Source: Comamonadaceae bacterium
Lineage (GTDB): Bacteria > Pseudomonadota > Gammaproteobacteria > Burkholderiales > Burkholderiaceae_C
Direction of reading: 5' to 3'
Assembly: GCA_947455145.1 (NCBI GenBank)
Contig: CANGME010000002.1
Coordinates: forward strand, 62,001 to 126,000
Length of the DNA: 64,000 bases
Shown here: piece by piece, positions 54,452-61,162 of the stretch
How positions within the stretch are numbered: the stretch's first letter is position 1
How the letters are laid out: every line of letters begins with the position of its first letter
Made by a program: the position numbers and the translations under genes
Notes under the pieces: model-generated
What the model was told of the DNA's origin: nothing
Database searches by the model: none
The model's input: only the letters and a program-made list of their open reading frames with translations

Positions 54452-56563
54452 GAAATAGCCCTCAATTTTTTCATTGACACCACCAACCGGCAAGATGTCG
54501 CCGTACTGATTCAGTGCGCCCGTAACGCCGATGCCTTGTCGTAGCGGAAGGCCAGAGAGCGAGGACAGCAACACATAGAACTCGGCACACGAGGCCGAGT
54601 CGCCTTCCAAGCCGTGGTACTCCTGCTCAAACACGATGGAAGCGTTGAGCGCCAGCGGTGCCAGGTGGGCAAACAGGGCCGACAGGTAGCTGTGCAAGAT
54701 GAGCACGCCTTTGTCGTGGATGGGGCCTGACAACTCGACCTCGCGTTCGATGTTGAGCAGGCCGTCATCCCCGGCAAAGGTGCGGGCCGTGGCGCGCACC
54801 GGGAAACCAAAGCGGTAGTCGCCCAAGTCCACCTGGGTCAGGCCGTTGAGCTGGCCGACCTGTTCGCCGCGCACGGTGATGAGGCGCTCGCCGTCGGTGA
54901 TGGACTCTTGCAGGCACTGCTCGGGGTAGTCGTGGCGGTTGATTCGCGCTAGCAGGGTGGCCTCCACGTCGGCGGCCTCCACCAGCATACCGTTGCGAGC
55001 ACGGCAGACGGCGGCGGACTCCATCACCAGGGCTTCGGTCTGGCCGAAGAGGGCGCTTTGGCGCACCTGGTCGTCCACCTCACGGTGCGATTGCTCCAAC
55101 AGCCTGGCCACCGCAGCGGCCGAGAAGTGCGGCAGGCCCAGGCGGGCGCAGCTGTGGGCGATGAAGCTGCTGCTGGCGTGGCGAATGTCGGCGCTGGACA
55201 GAAAACTTTCGGCAAAGTCCACCTTGATGCGAAAGTGGCGCGCGGATTCGGGGTCGGCCTCTTGCAGCATGTAATAGTCTTCGGCCGTTCCGATCAGCAC
55301 GATCTTGACATTCAGGTCGATGGCTTCAGGCCACAGGGACACGGCACTCAACGGCGACAGGGGCAGGCCAGATTCTTCGATTTGCAGACGCCCGGTGCGC
55401 ATGAAGCGACGCAGCTTTTCCCAGACCTCGGGGTCGCTCGCGACGTCGCGCAAGTGCAGCAAAATGAAGCCGCCGTGTGCCTTGATCAGGCTGCTCGCGC
55501 GGATGCGCGAGAAGTCGCTCACCAGCATGTCGTTCTCGGTCTGGTATTCGATGCTGCCGAACAGGGCGCGCGGCACCGGGTTATCTTCAACGATCACCGG
55601 CGCGCCGCTTAAGGACTGGTTGTCCACCACCAAGTTGACGCGCAGACGGGACAGCACCTCGGCCAGAGCCTCAACCCGGAGCTCATCCTCGGCCTCAGAT
55701 GGCTGGAACAGCTCCAGGTTTTCCAGCACGTCGTGCATCACCTGGTCCAGATAAGTGCCGAGCTTGACCGAGTCCTTGATCTGCTTCTTCAAGACCATGC
55801 GAACGTCTTGCAAACCGTGCTCCAGCATGGGTTTGACCATCTGGCGTCGCAGGGCCGCCAGGCCCTCGTTCATCACCCGCTCCAGCGGCCTGAGTTTCTC
55901 GATGAAGCGGGTGATCTCCGAGCGCAATTCTTCTTCGGCCCGGTCCACCTCCACACGGCGCTCTTTGGACAGGGCCAGGGCTTCGACCTCAGTCAGGGCG
56001 CGGCCCTTGTCGTCACGCAGGGTGAAGACCAAGTGGCCCGCGTCGCGGTAGAGCGTGAAACTGCGGGCATCGGCAAAAGCATCGAGCTCGGCATAGGCCT
56101 TGGCCTCTTCCACCTTGTACGATTTTTTGATGGGCTCGCTCTCGGCCTTGAAGTCTTGTCCGTCCAGGCGCAGGGGGATTTCGGTCTGCCAGTCTTTGAC
56201 CAGCTTGGCCATGAGCTGGCGCAACTGGCTGCCTTGCCCGGCGGGCAGGCGCAAGGCCTTGGGCCGTTCGGGCACATCAAAATTGTGCAAGTAGCACAGG
56301 TCAGGCGGCACGGCCCGCGTGCTGGCTACGCTACCCATCATCTGTTTAAGCAAGGAAGAGCGGCCGCTGCCAATCTCGCCCAGCACAAACAGGTTGTAGC
56401 CGGGCTGGTCTAGCCCCAAGCCAAAGCGGGCGGCGCGCTCGGCGCGCTCCTGACCGATCCAGGGCAGGGACTGCTGCGTCAGCTCAGACGTGTCGGCAAA
56501 GCCCAGGGACTCCGGGGCAATGCTGATGCGCAGTTCGGCAGCAGGGACGAGAGTGGCAGACAT
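54428..56563 (-). CDS. Lon-like (LonB/YcbZ type) ATP-dependent protease, frameshifted near its C-terminus
   Basis: 711 residues in the intact frame. An AAA-like region with a degenerate Walker A, VLGEIGSGRSSL (Arg in place of Lys, usual for YcbZ-like proteins), a long coiled-coil insertion (about 160-260), an AAA lid, and a Lon protease domain with Ser656 (EGDSAS) and Lys699 (NEKIEGYF), 43 residues apart as in E. coli Lon. After GYF the frame is lost by an apparent one-base deletion at about 54452 and ends with ASAKPWA. The catalytic dyad survives but about 105 C-terminal residues are out of frame. Either a real mutation or a sequencing error. Confidence 0.88.
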   Translation of the reverse strand: MSATLVPAAELRISIAPESLGFADTSELTQQSLPWIGQERAERAARFGLGLDQPGYNLFVLGEIGSGRSSLLKQMMGSVASTRAVPPDLCYLHNFDVPERPKALRLPAGQGSQLRQLMAKLVKDWQTEIPLRLDGQDFKAESEPIKKSYKVEEAKAYAELDAFADARSFTLYRDAGHLVFTLRDDKGRALTEVEALALSKERRVEVDRAEEELRSEITRFIEKLRPLERVMNEGLAALRRQMVKPMLEHGLQDVRMVLKKQIKDSVKLGTYLDQVMHDVLENLELFQPSEAEDELRVEALAEVLSRLRVNLVVDNQSLSGAPVIVEDNPVPRALFGSIEYQTENDMLVSDFSRIRASSLIKAHGGFILLHLRDVASDPEVWEKLRRFMRTGRLQIEESGLPLSPLSAVSLWPEAIDLNVKIVLIGTAEDYYMLQEADPESARHFRIKVDFAESFLSSADIRHASSSFIAHSCARLGLPHFSAAAVARLLEQSHREVDDQVRQSALFGQTEALVMESAAVCRARNGMLVEAADVEATLLARINRHDYPEQCLQESITDGERLITVRGEQVGQLNGLTQVDLGDYRFGFPVRATARTFAGDDGLLNIEREVELSGPIHDKGVLILHSYLSALFAHLAPLALNASIVFEQEYHGLEGDSASCAEFYVLLSSLSGLPLRQGIGVTGALNQYGDILPVGGVNEKIEGYFASAKPWA

Positions 56564-56680
56564 AGGGCTCCAAATGATGATTGAAGCTTATGACCGAGAG
56601 TAGGGGTTGGTTTTGATCTGGCGCAAGTTTGGGGCTCAAGACCCGCGCCAAAGTGACGTTCACAGGGAGAAAGCGGCCAC

Positions 56681-56715
56681 AAGAAAGCCCGCCAGCTCTT
56701 ACGGAGTTGGCGGGC
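56681..56715 (-). terminator. intrinsic terminator of the candidate RNA
   Basis: Bases 56687-56698 and 56704-56715 form a 12-bp stem (one G-T pair) with a 5-base loop. On the minus strand it is followed by TTTCTT. It lies between the candidate RNA and the Lon-like gene, about 118 bases before that gene's start. Confidence 0.7.
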
Positions 56716-56865
56716 CTGGTGAGAACCCCTGATCTAACTTTTCATCATCCGATCAGTCCGGGGATGTTCTCATCCTGAACAGCGTCAAGGACACTGTTGG
56801 TTTCCCTGTCTAAGGGAGCCCCCGTCTTGCGTGAAACACTCTGGAATCCCAGTCATTCGCACGCA
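56681..56865 (-). ncRNA. candidate structured non-coding RNA of about 185 nt
   Basis: On the minus strand a TATAGT box (56876-56871) is followed by about 185 bases without a protein gene and then a terminator. Hairpins: CTGG-gatt-CCAG, CCCT-tagac-AGGG, AACAG...CTGTT, and a composite long-range stem in which TGAGAAC at 56772-56766 pairs with GTTCTCA at 56726-56720, and TGATC with GATCA. Density of pairing is far above the neighbouring gaps. The size would fit 6S RNA but I cannot match its conserved bubble, so the family is left open. Confidence 0.45.
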
Positions 56866-56945
56866 ATTTCACTATAGCGTCAAATTTTTTACGTGTGTTG
56901 ATCTAGCGCAATGCCCCTGCACTTAGAGCGGGGAAACAATGGCCC

Positions 56946-57569
56946 ATGTTCACCGATCGAAACCAAGCCGCCCGCCTGCTGGCCAAGCAGCTCATGGTGT
57001 GGCGCGGTCACAACCCCTTGATTTTGGCCATCCCGCGCGGGGCTGTGCCCATGGCCAAGGTGATGGCCGAGTTGCTGGAGGGTGAATTCGACGTGGTGCT
57101 GGTGCGCAAGCTGCGCGCGCCACATCAACCTGAGCTGGCCATTGGCGCTGTAGATGAAAATGGCTGGACTTTCATTGCCCCGCACGCGGCGTCCATGGAC
57201 ATCAGCGTCGCTTACATCGAGGCCGAAAAACGCATGCAAATGAAAACGATTGAAAAACGACGCGCACAGTACACGCCGGTGCGCCCGCCGATTGACCCGG
57301 CAGGCCGCATCGTGATCGTGGTGGATGACGGGCTGGCCACCGGCTCGACCATGATGGCCGCTCTGCATGGCCTGCGTTTACGTCAGCCCAAGCGCCTGAT
57401 TTGCGCCGTGCCGGTGGCGCCTGCCGATACCCTGGACAACATCAGGCCGCTGGCCGACGAAGTTTTATGTTTGCAGACACCGGAGTTTTTTGAAGCGGTT
57501 GGTCAGCACTACCAACACTTCCCGCAGGTGGAAGACGACGAGGTGATCGAGTTGCTCAGAAAAGCGTGA
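56946..57569 (+). CDS. phosphoribosyltransferase of unknown substrate
   Basis: 207 residues. Type-I PRTase fold with hood residues at the N-terminus (AIPRGAVPMAKVMAELL) and the PRPP loop RIVIVVDDGLATGSTM (residues 121-136). Between them lies a long helical insertion (SVAYIEAEKRMQMKTIEKRR). It is of the type often fused to or found beside dienelactone-hydrolase-like genes. The base or acceptor is unknown. A second PRTase gene follows after 7 bases, probably in one operon. Confidence 0.87.
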   Translation: MFTDRNQAARLLAKQLMVWRGHNPLILAIPRGAVPMAKVMAELLEGEFDVVLVRKLRAPHQPELAIGAVDENGWTFIAPHAASMDISVAYIEAEKRMQMKTIEKRRAQYTPVRPPIDPAGRIVIVVDDGLATGSTMMAALHGLRLRQPKRLICAVPVAPADTLDNIRPLADEVLCLQTPEFFEAVGQHYQHFPQVEDDEVIELLRKA

Positions 57570-57576
57570 GACGCAC

Positions 57577-58134
57577 ATGGCATCGCAACAGCACACCACC
57601 CTCTACGACACCCAGGCCCTCACGCGGGTGCTCGACAGCATGGCGCTTCACTTGGCTAACCGGCTGACTGGTGCAGCTGCGATAACGCTGGTGGGCGTGC
57701 GCAGAAGAGGCGCACCGCTGGCCGATGCGCTGCTGACGCGCCTGCGGCCACGCCTGCCAGGCATGACTATCGACCGGCTGGACCTTTTGATCAAACGCTA
57801 CAGCGATGATCTTGCCCTGCTGCACCCCGAGACGCAGTTGACCGAGCAGGCTGGGCAGGCGCAGATGGACTTGTCAGGCCGCGTGATTGTGGTGGTGGAC
57901 GACGTGCTGTATCAAGGCTTCTCGCTCAACAAAGCCGTGCAGTACCTGCTGGCCAAGGGCGGCACCACCATCCTCAACGTGGTGCTGGTGGACCGCGTTT
58001 GCGCCACGCTGCCCATTCATGCCGATGTGGCGGGCCTCAAGCTACAAGTGGCACCGGGGCAGATCGTGGAGTGCCACGTTCCGCCGTTTGAGCCAACGTT
58101 TCAGATTGTGTTGGTGCAGCCGGGCACTGCTTGA
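57577..58134 (+). CDS. PyrR-like phosphoribosyltransferase with altered PRPP loop
   Basis: 185 residues, similar in length and order to PyrR: GVRRRGAPLADAL near the N-terminus, KRYSDDLALL, then the PRPP loop VIVVVDDVLYQGFSLNKA (residues 103-120). PyrR and uracil PRTases normally read DDVLYTGRT here; Thr-Gly-Arg-Thr has become Gln-Gly-Phe-Ser. The change may weaken catalysis and suggests a regulatory, RNA-binding or different-substrate role (inference). Follows another PRTase gene closely. Confidence 0.82.
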   Translation: MASQQHTTLYDTQALTRVLDSMALHLANRLTGAAAITLVGVRRRGAPLADALLTRLRPRLPGMTIDRLDLLIKRYSDDLALLHPETQLTEQAGQAQMDLSGRVIVVVDDVLYQGFSLNKAVQYLLAKGGTTILNVVLVDRVCATLPIHADVAGLKLQVAPGQIVECHVPPFEPTFQIVLVQPGTA

Positions 58135-58178
58135 TGGGCCGCCCGATGCTAGGCTGAGGTATACACCCGATATGAGAT

Positions 58179-58385
58179 TTAGCCCATGCGTTTTGGGGCA
58201 CGATCTCGTGGTTTAGCTTGTAAGCCTTTACGGTGACTGGCCAAATCTGAAAAATACGCACGAACGTTACCGAGTTCGTATCCCGACCCGCTGGTCTTCA
58301 TGTCGCACAATGCCGCCAAAGAGTCATGCATAAATGCTTCACGCAGACGCGTGCGGCGTACCGAGTCGGCCAGTGGTTGCACCAT
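58179..58385 (-). CDS. possible small gene or gene remnant (68 aa)
   Basis: The 274-base gap after the PyrR-like gene holds one minus-strand frame from ATG 58385 (MVQPLADSVRRTRLREAF) to 58179 with protein-like composition (LGNVRAYFSDLASHRKGL). No good ribosome site is visible and I recognise no family. It follows lrgB by 24 bases. Could be a remnant of a longer gene. Confidence 0.3.
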   Translation of the reverse strand: MVQPLADSVRRTRLREAFMHDSLAALCDMKTSGSGYELGNVRAYFSDLASHRKGLQAKPRDRAPKRMG

Positions 58386-58408
58386 AAACGCCTGCTTTGA
58401 AATTTTGT

Positions 58409-59134
58409 TTAAAACCAGCGAAACACCAGCGGAATAAGCAGCGAAGCCAACACGACTTGCAAGCCCAGCGCCAACCCGGCGTAAGCCCCCGCGTCGGCGT
58501 TTACTTGCATGGCGCGCGCTGCACCCAGACCGTGCGAGGTTGTGCCTAGGGCAAAGCCGCGTGCGACCCACCCTGCAGGCGCGGTGGAGATGCGCAGCAG
58601 GTCAAACAAATACTTGCCACTTAATGCCCCCACGATGCCGGTGAGCACGGCAAACACGGCAGCCAGGGCTGGTATGCCGCCAATTTTTTCAGCAATGCCC
58701 ATCGCCACGGGCGCGGTGACGGATTTGGCGGCCAGCGACATCAGCACGTCGGTGGGCAGGCCCAGAGCCCATCCCAAGGCCAGGGCCGATGTCGCGGACG
58801 CAGCCCCACCGGCCAGCGCCGCCAGCAGCACAGGTGCCCAGCGTTGCCGCAGTTCAATTCGGCGCTGCCACAATGGCCAGGCCAGCGCCACCACGGCAGG
58901 CCCAAGCAGAAAGTGGATGAATTGCGCGCCTGAGAAGTAGGTGGGGTAAGACACTTGCGTGATCAGCAGCACGCTGGCGATGAGCACCACGCTCCACAGC
59001 ACCGGGTTGGCCCAGGGCGCTTGCCCCAGCCGCTGGTACAGCGCGTGGGCCAACACATAGACCACCAGCGTCGCGGTCAGCCCAAACAGCGGCGTGGTGG
59101 AGAGGTAAACCCATAACTCGACGAACTTGGGCAT
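58409..59134 (-). CDS. lrgB: LrgB/CidB family membrane protein
   Basis: 241 residues from ATG 59134; a TTG at 59152 overlapping the upstream gene is less likely. About eight hydrophobic helices and the conserved LrgB C-terminal block: SVTAPVAMGIAEKIGGIPALAA and ALGTTSHGLGAARAM. Known: LrgAB/CidAB proteins are holin-like or carboxylate (pyruvate/glycolate) transport proteins; in plants the fused PLGG1 carries glycolate. The neighbouring GlcD-type oxidase makes a glycolate link attractive. Confidence 0.92.
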   Translation of the reverse strand: MPKFVELWVYLSTTPLFGLTATLVVYVLAHALYQRLGQAPWANPVLWSVVLIASVLLITQVSYPTYFSGAQFIHFLLGPAVVALAWPLWQRRIELRQRWAPVLLAALAGGAASATSALALGWALGLPTDVLMSLAAKSVTAPVAMGIAEKIGGIPALAAVFAVLTGIVGALSGKYLFDLLRISTAPAGWVARGFALGTTSHGLGAARAMQVNADAGAYAGLALGLQVVLASLLIPLVFRWF

Positions 59135-59136
59135 GG

Positions 59137-59478
59137 TCAACGGTCCCGCCAACTGGCGCGCAAGACCAGCGCGGTGACCGCGAGACCGATCCAGGTGGAC
59201 AGCACGATCACCAACAGGATGAGCCAGCCGTGTTCGCTAAGCAGACCCAGGTGGGTCATCACCCCGACGCCAACCGGCACAAACAAGAGCGACAGGTGGG
59301 CCAACAAGAATTCGGCGCAGACTGCCACTGGCTCGCGCACGATGGCAAAGTTCAAGGCGATGAGCAAGAGCACCATGCCCACCACAGGGCCGGGGAAGGG
59401 CAGGTGCAACCCACGCGCCAACAGCTCACCGCTCGACTGCAGGACCAGCAACCAGGCAAAACCGCGCAAGCCGTTCAT
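59137..59478 (-). CDS. cidA: CidA/LrgA family membrane protein
   Basis: 113 residues from ATG 59478 (GGAAG upstream); the longer reading frame upstream crosses a repeat and is rejected. Four hydrophobic helices with LHLPFPGPVVGMVLLLIALNF and the LLFVPVGVGVM segment characteristic of LrgA/CidA. Two bases separate its stop from lrgB. Partner protein for LrgB; see that entry for possible glycolate/pyruvate transport. Confidence 0.92.
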   Translation of the reverse strand: MNGLRGFAWLLVLQSSGELLARGLHLPFPGPVVGMVLLLIALNFAIVREPVAVCAEFLLAHLSLLFVPVGVGVMTHLGLLSEHGWLILLVIVLSTWIGLAVTALVLRASWRDR

Positions 59479-59484
59479 GGGCTT

Positions 59485-59543
59485 CCGTTCGTCCTGAGCT
59501 TGTCGAAGGACTGATGAGGCTTCGACAAGCTCAGCCTGAACGG
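59485..59543. repeat. long hairpin repeat before cidA
   Basis: CTGAGCTTGTCGAAG (59494-59508) and its perfect complement at 59520-59534 form a 15-bp stem with an 11-base loop. CCGTTC (59485-59490) and GAACGG (59538-59543) extend it past 3-base internal loops. This CTTCGACAAGCTCAG palindrome is a widespread dispersed repeat in Burkholderiales and other proteobacteria. It lies between glcD and cidA, just upstream of the cidA ribosome site. Confidence 0.75.
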
Positions 59544-59563
59544 TATAGGGCCGTTCATACGTG

Positions 59564-61066
59564 TCAGAACCGAGGCAAATCCGGGTGCGAAATCTGCCCG
59601 CCGCGCACCAGCATCTTGCCGTATTCGGCGCAGCGGTTGAGCGTGGGGATGACCTTGCCGGGGTTGAGCAAACTTTGCGGGTCAAAGGCGCGTTTGACGC
59701 CCAGCATTTGCTCGTTTTCAGCAGCAGAGAACTGCACGCACATGGAGTTGAGTTTTTCCACGCCCACGCCGTGCTCACCCGTCACCGTGCCGCCCATGGC
59801 GACGCTGGTTTCAAGAATGTCGGCGCCGAAGAGTTCACAGCGGTGCAACTGGTCTGGGTCGTTCGCGTCGAACAAGATCAGCGGGTGCAAATTGCCATCA
59901 CCCGCATGGAAGACGTTGCAGCAGTTGAGCCCGTATTTTTTCTCCATCTCACCAATGGCCAGCAAAATGTCGGCCAAGCGACGGCGCGGGATGGTGGAAT
60001 CCATGCACATGTAGTCGGGCGCCAAGCGGCCACTGGCGGGGAAGGCGTTTTTGCGACCACTCCAAAACTTCAAGCGCTCGGCTTCATCGCGGCTCACGGC
60101 AATGGCGGTGGCCCCGGCGTTGTTGAGCACGGCCGTCATGCGGCCAATTTCTTCTTCCACTTCTTCCGGTGTGCCGTCGCTCTCGCACAGCAAAATGGCT
60201 GCGGCATTCAGGTCGTAGCCCGCGTGCACAAAGGCCTCCACGGCGGCGGTCATGGGCTTGTCCATCATCTCCAGCCCGGCGGGGATGATGCCCGCCGCAA
60301 TCACGGCGGCCACGGCGTCGCCCGCTTTGCGCAGGTCGTCAAAACTGGCCATGATGCAGCGCGCCAGCATGGGCTTGGGCACGAGTTTGACGGTGACTTC
60401 GAGCGTGATGGCCAACATGCCCTCAGAGCCAATGAAGACGCTGAGCAAGTCGTAACCCGAGGCGTCCAGCGCATCGCTGCCAAACTCAATCGGCTCGCCT
60501 TCCACGGTGTAGCCGCGCACCTTGAGCACGTTATGCACAGTCATGCCGTACTTCAGGCAGTGCACGCCGCCCGAGTTCTCGGCCACGTTGCCACCGATGG
60601 TGCAAGCGATCTGGCTCGATGGGTCGGGCGCGTAGTACAGGCCGTAGGGCGCGGCGGCATCGCTGATGGCGAGGTTGCGCACACCGGCTTGCACCACCGC
60701 CGTGCGGCTGATGGCGTCCACCTTCAAGATGCGGTTGAACTTGGCCAAGCTGAGCGTCACGCCCAGCGCGTGCGGCATGGCCCCGCCCGACAAGCCTGTG
60801 CCCGCGCCGCGCGCCACCACGGGCACGGCCAGAGCGTGGCAGGCCTTGAGCACGGCTTGCACCTGGGCCTCGGTCTCGGGCAAAGCCACCACCAGCGGGC
60901 GCTGGCGGTAGGCGGTCAGGCCGTCGCACTCATAGGGCGTTGTGTCTTCGTTGTGCCACAACAGGGCATGAGCGGGCAGCACGGTTTGCAGCGCGGCAAC
61001 CACTTGCGCTTGGCGGGTGCTGCGGCTCAGTGCTTCAGCTTGAGAGGGAGAGGTGGGGGCGTTCAT
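59564..61066 (-). CDS. glcD: GlcD-type FAD-linked 2-hydroxyacid oxidase/dehydrogenase
   Basis: 500 residues. VAO-type FAD domain (VVARGAGTGLSGGAMP, DPSSQIACTIGGNVAENSGGVHCLKYG) and C-terminal oxidase domain (NVFHAGDGNLHP, GGTVTGEHGVGVEKL). Known: GlcD oxidises glycolate with GlcE and GlcF; the same family includes D-lactate dehydrogenases. No glcE/glcF follow in this direction; cidA-lrgB lie downstream on the same strand. It could work with partners beyond the window's left neighbour only if they lie elsewhere, so glycolate versus D-lactate is open. Confidence 0.87.
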   Translation of the reverse strand: MNAPTSPSQAEALSRSTRQAQVVAALQTVLPAHALLWHNEDTTPYECDGLTAYRQRPLVVALPETEAQVQAVLKACHALAVPVVARGAGTGLSGGAMPHALGVTLSLAKFNRILKVDAISRTAVVQAGVRNLAISDAAAPYGLYYAPDPSSQIACTIGGNVAENSGGVHCLKYGMTVHNVLKVRGYTVEGEPIEFGSDALDASGYDLLSVFIGSEGMLAITLEVTVKLVPKPMLARCIMASFDDLRKAGDAVAAVIAAGIIPAGLEMMDKPMTAAVEAFVHAGYDLNAAAILLCESDGTPEEVEEEIGRMTAVLNNAGATAIAVSRDEAERLKFWSGRKNAFPASGRLAPDYMCMDSTIPRRRLADILLAIGEMEKKYGLNCCNVFHAGDGNLHPLILFDANDPDQLHRCELFGADILETSVAMGGTVTGEHGVGVEKLNSMCVQFSAAENEQMLGVKRAFDPQSLLNPGKVIPTLNRCAEYGKMLVRGGQISHPDLPRF

Positions 61067-61099
61067 AGAGTCTCAGGCTAAGGGTTAAAGCTAGGTGTG

Positions 61100-61123
61100 C
61101 GCGGCATACCGCGTAAGTATAAT
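61100..61123 (+). promoter_or_regulatory. promoter -10 element with adjoining dyad
   Basis: TATAAT at 61118-61123 is a perfect -10 hexamer. Where a -35 should be there is only GTGTGC (61095-61100), and a dyad CGCGG-cata-CCGCG (61100-61113) fills the spacer. A perfect -10 with a poor -35 and a palindrome beside it suggests activator-dependent or repressed transcription of the cytochrome/propeller operon that starts at 61163. Confidence 0.5.
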
Positions 61124-61162
61124 TTTTTCATCACGTTTATCCACCTCACCGGAGAAATGACA

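Noticed and set aside
56681-56865. Named 6S RNA, tmRNA, SRP RNA or RNase P
   Set aside because: Length fits 6S but I could not find its conserved central bubble; none of the hallmark sequences of the other RNAs is present.
59561-61081. 506-residue plus-strand open frame opposite glcD
   Set aside because: His/Gly/Val-rich composition and exact overlap with the strongly motif-supported glcD gene mark it as an antisense shadow.
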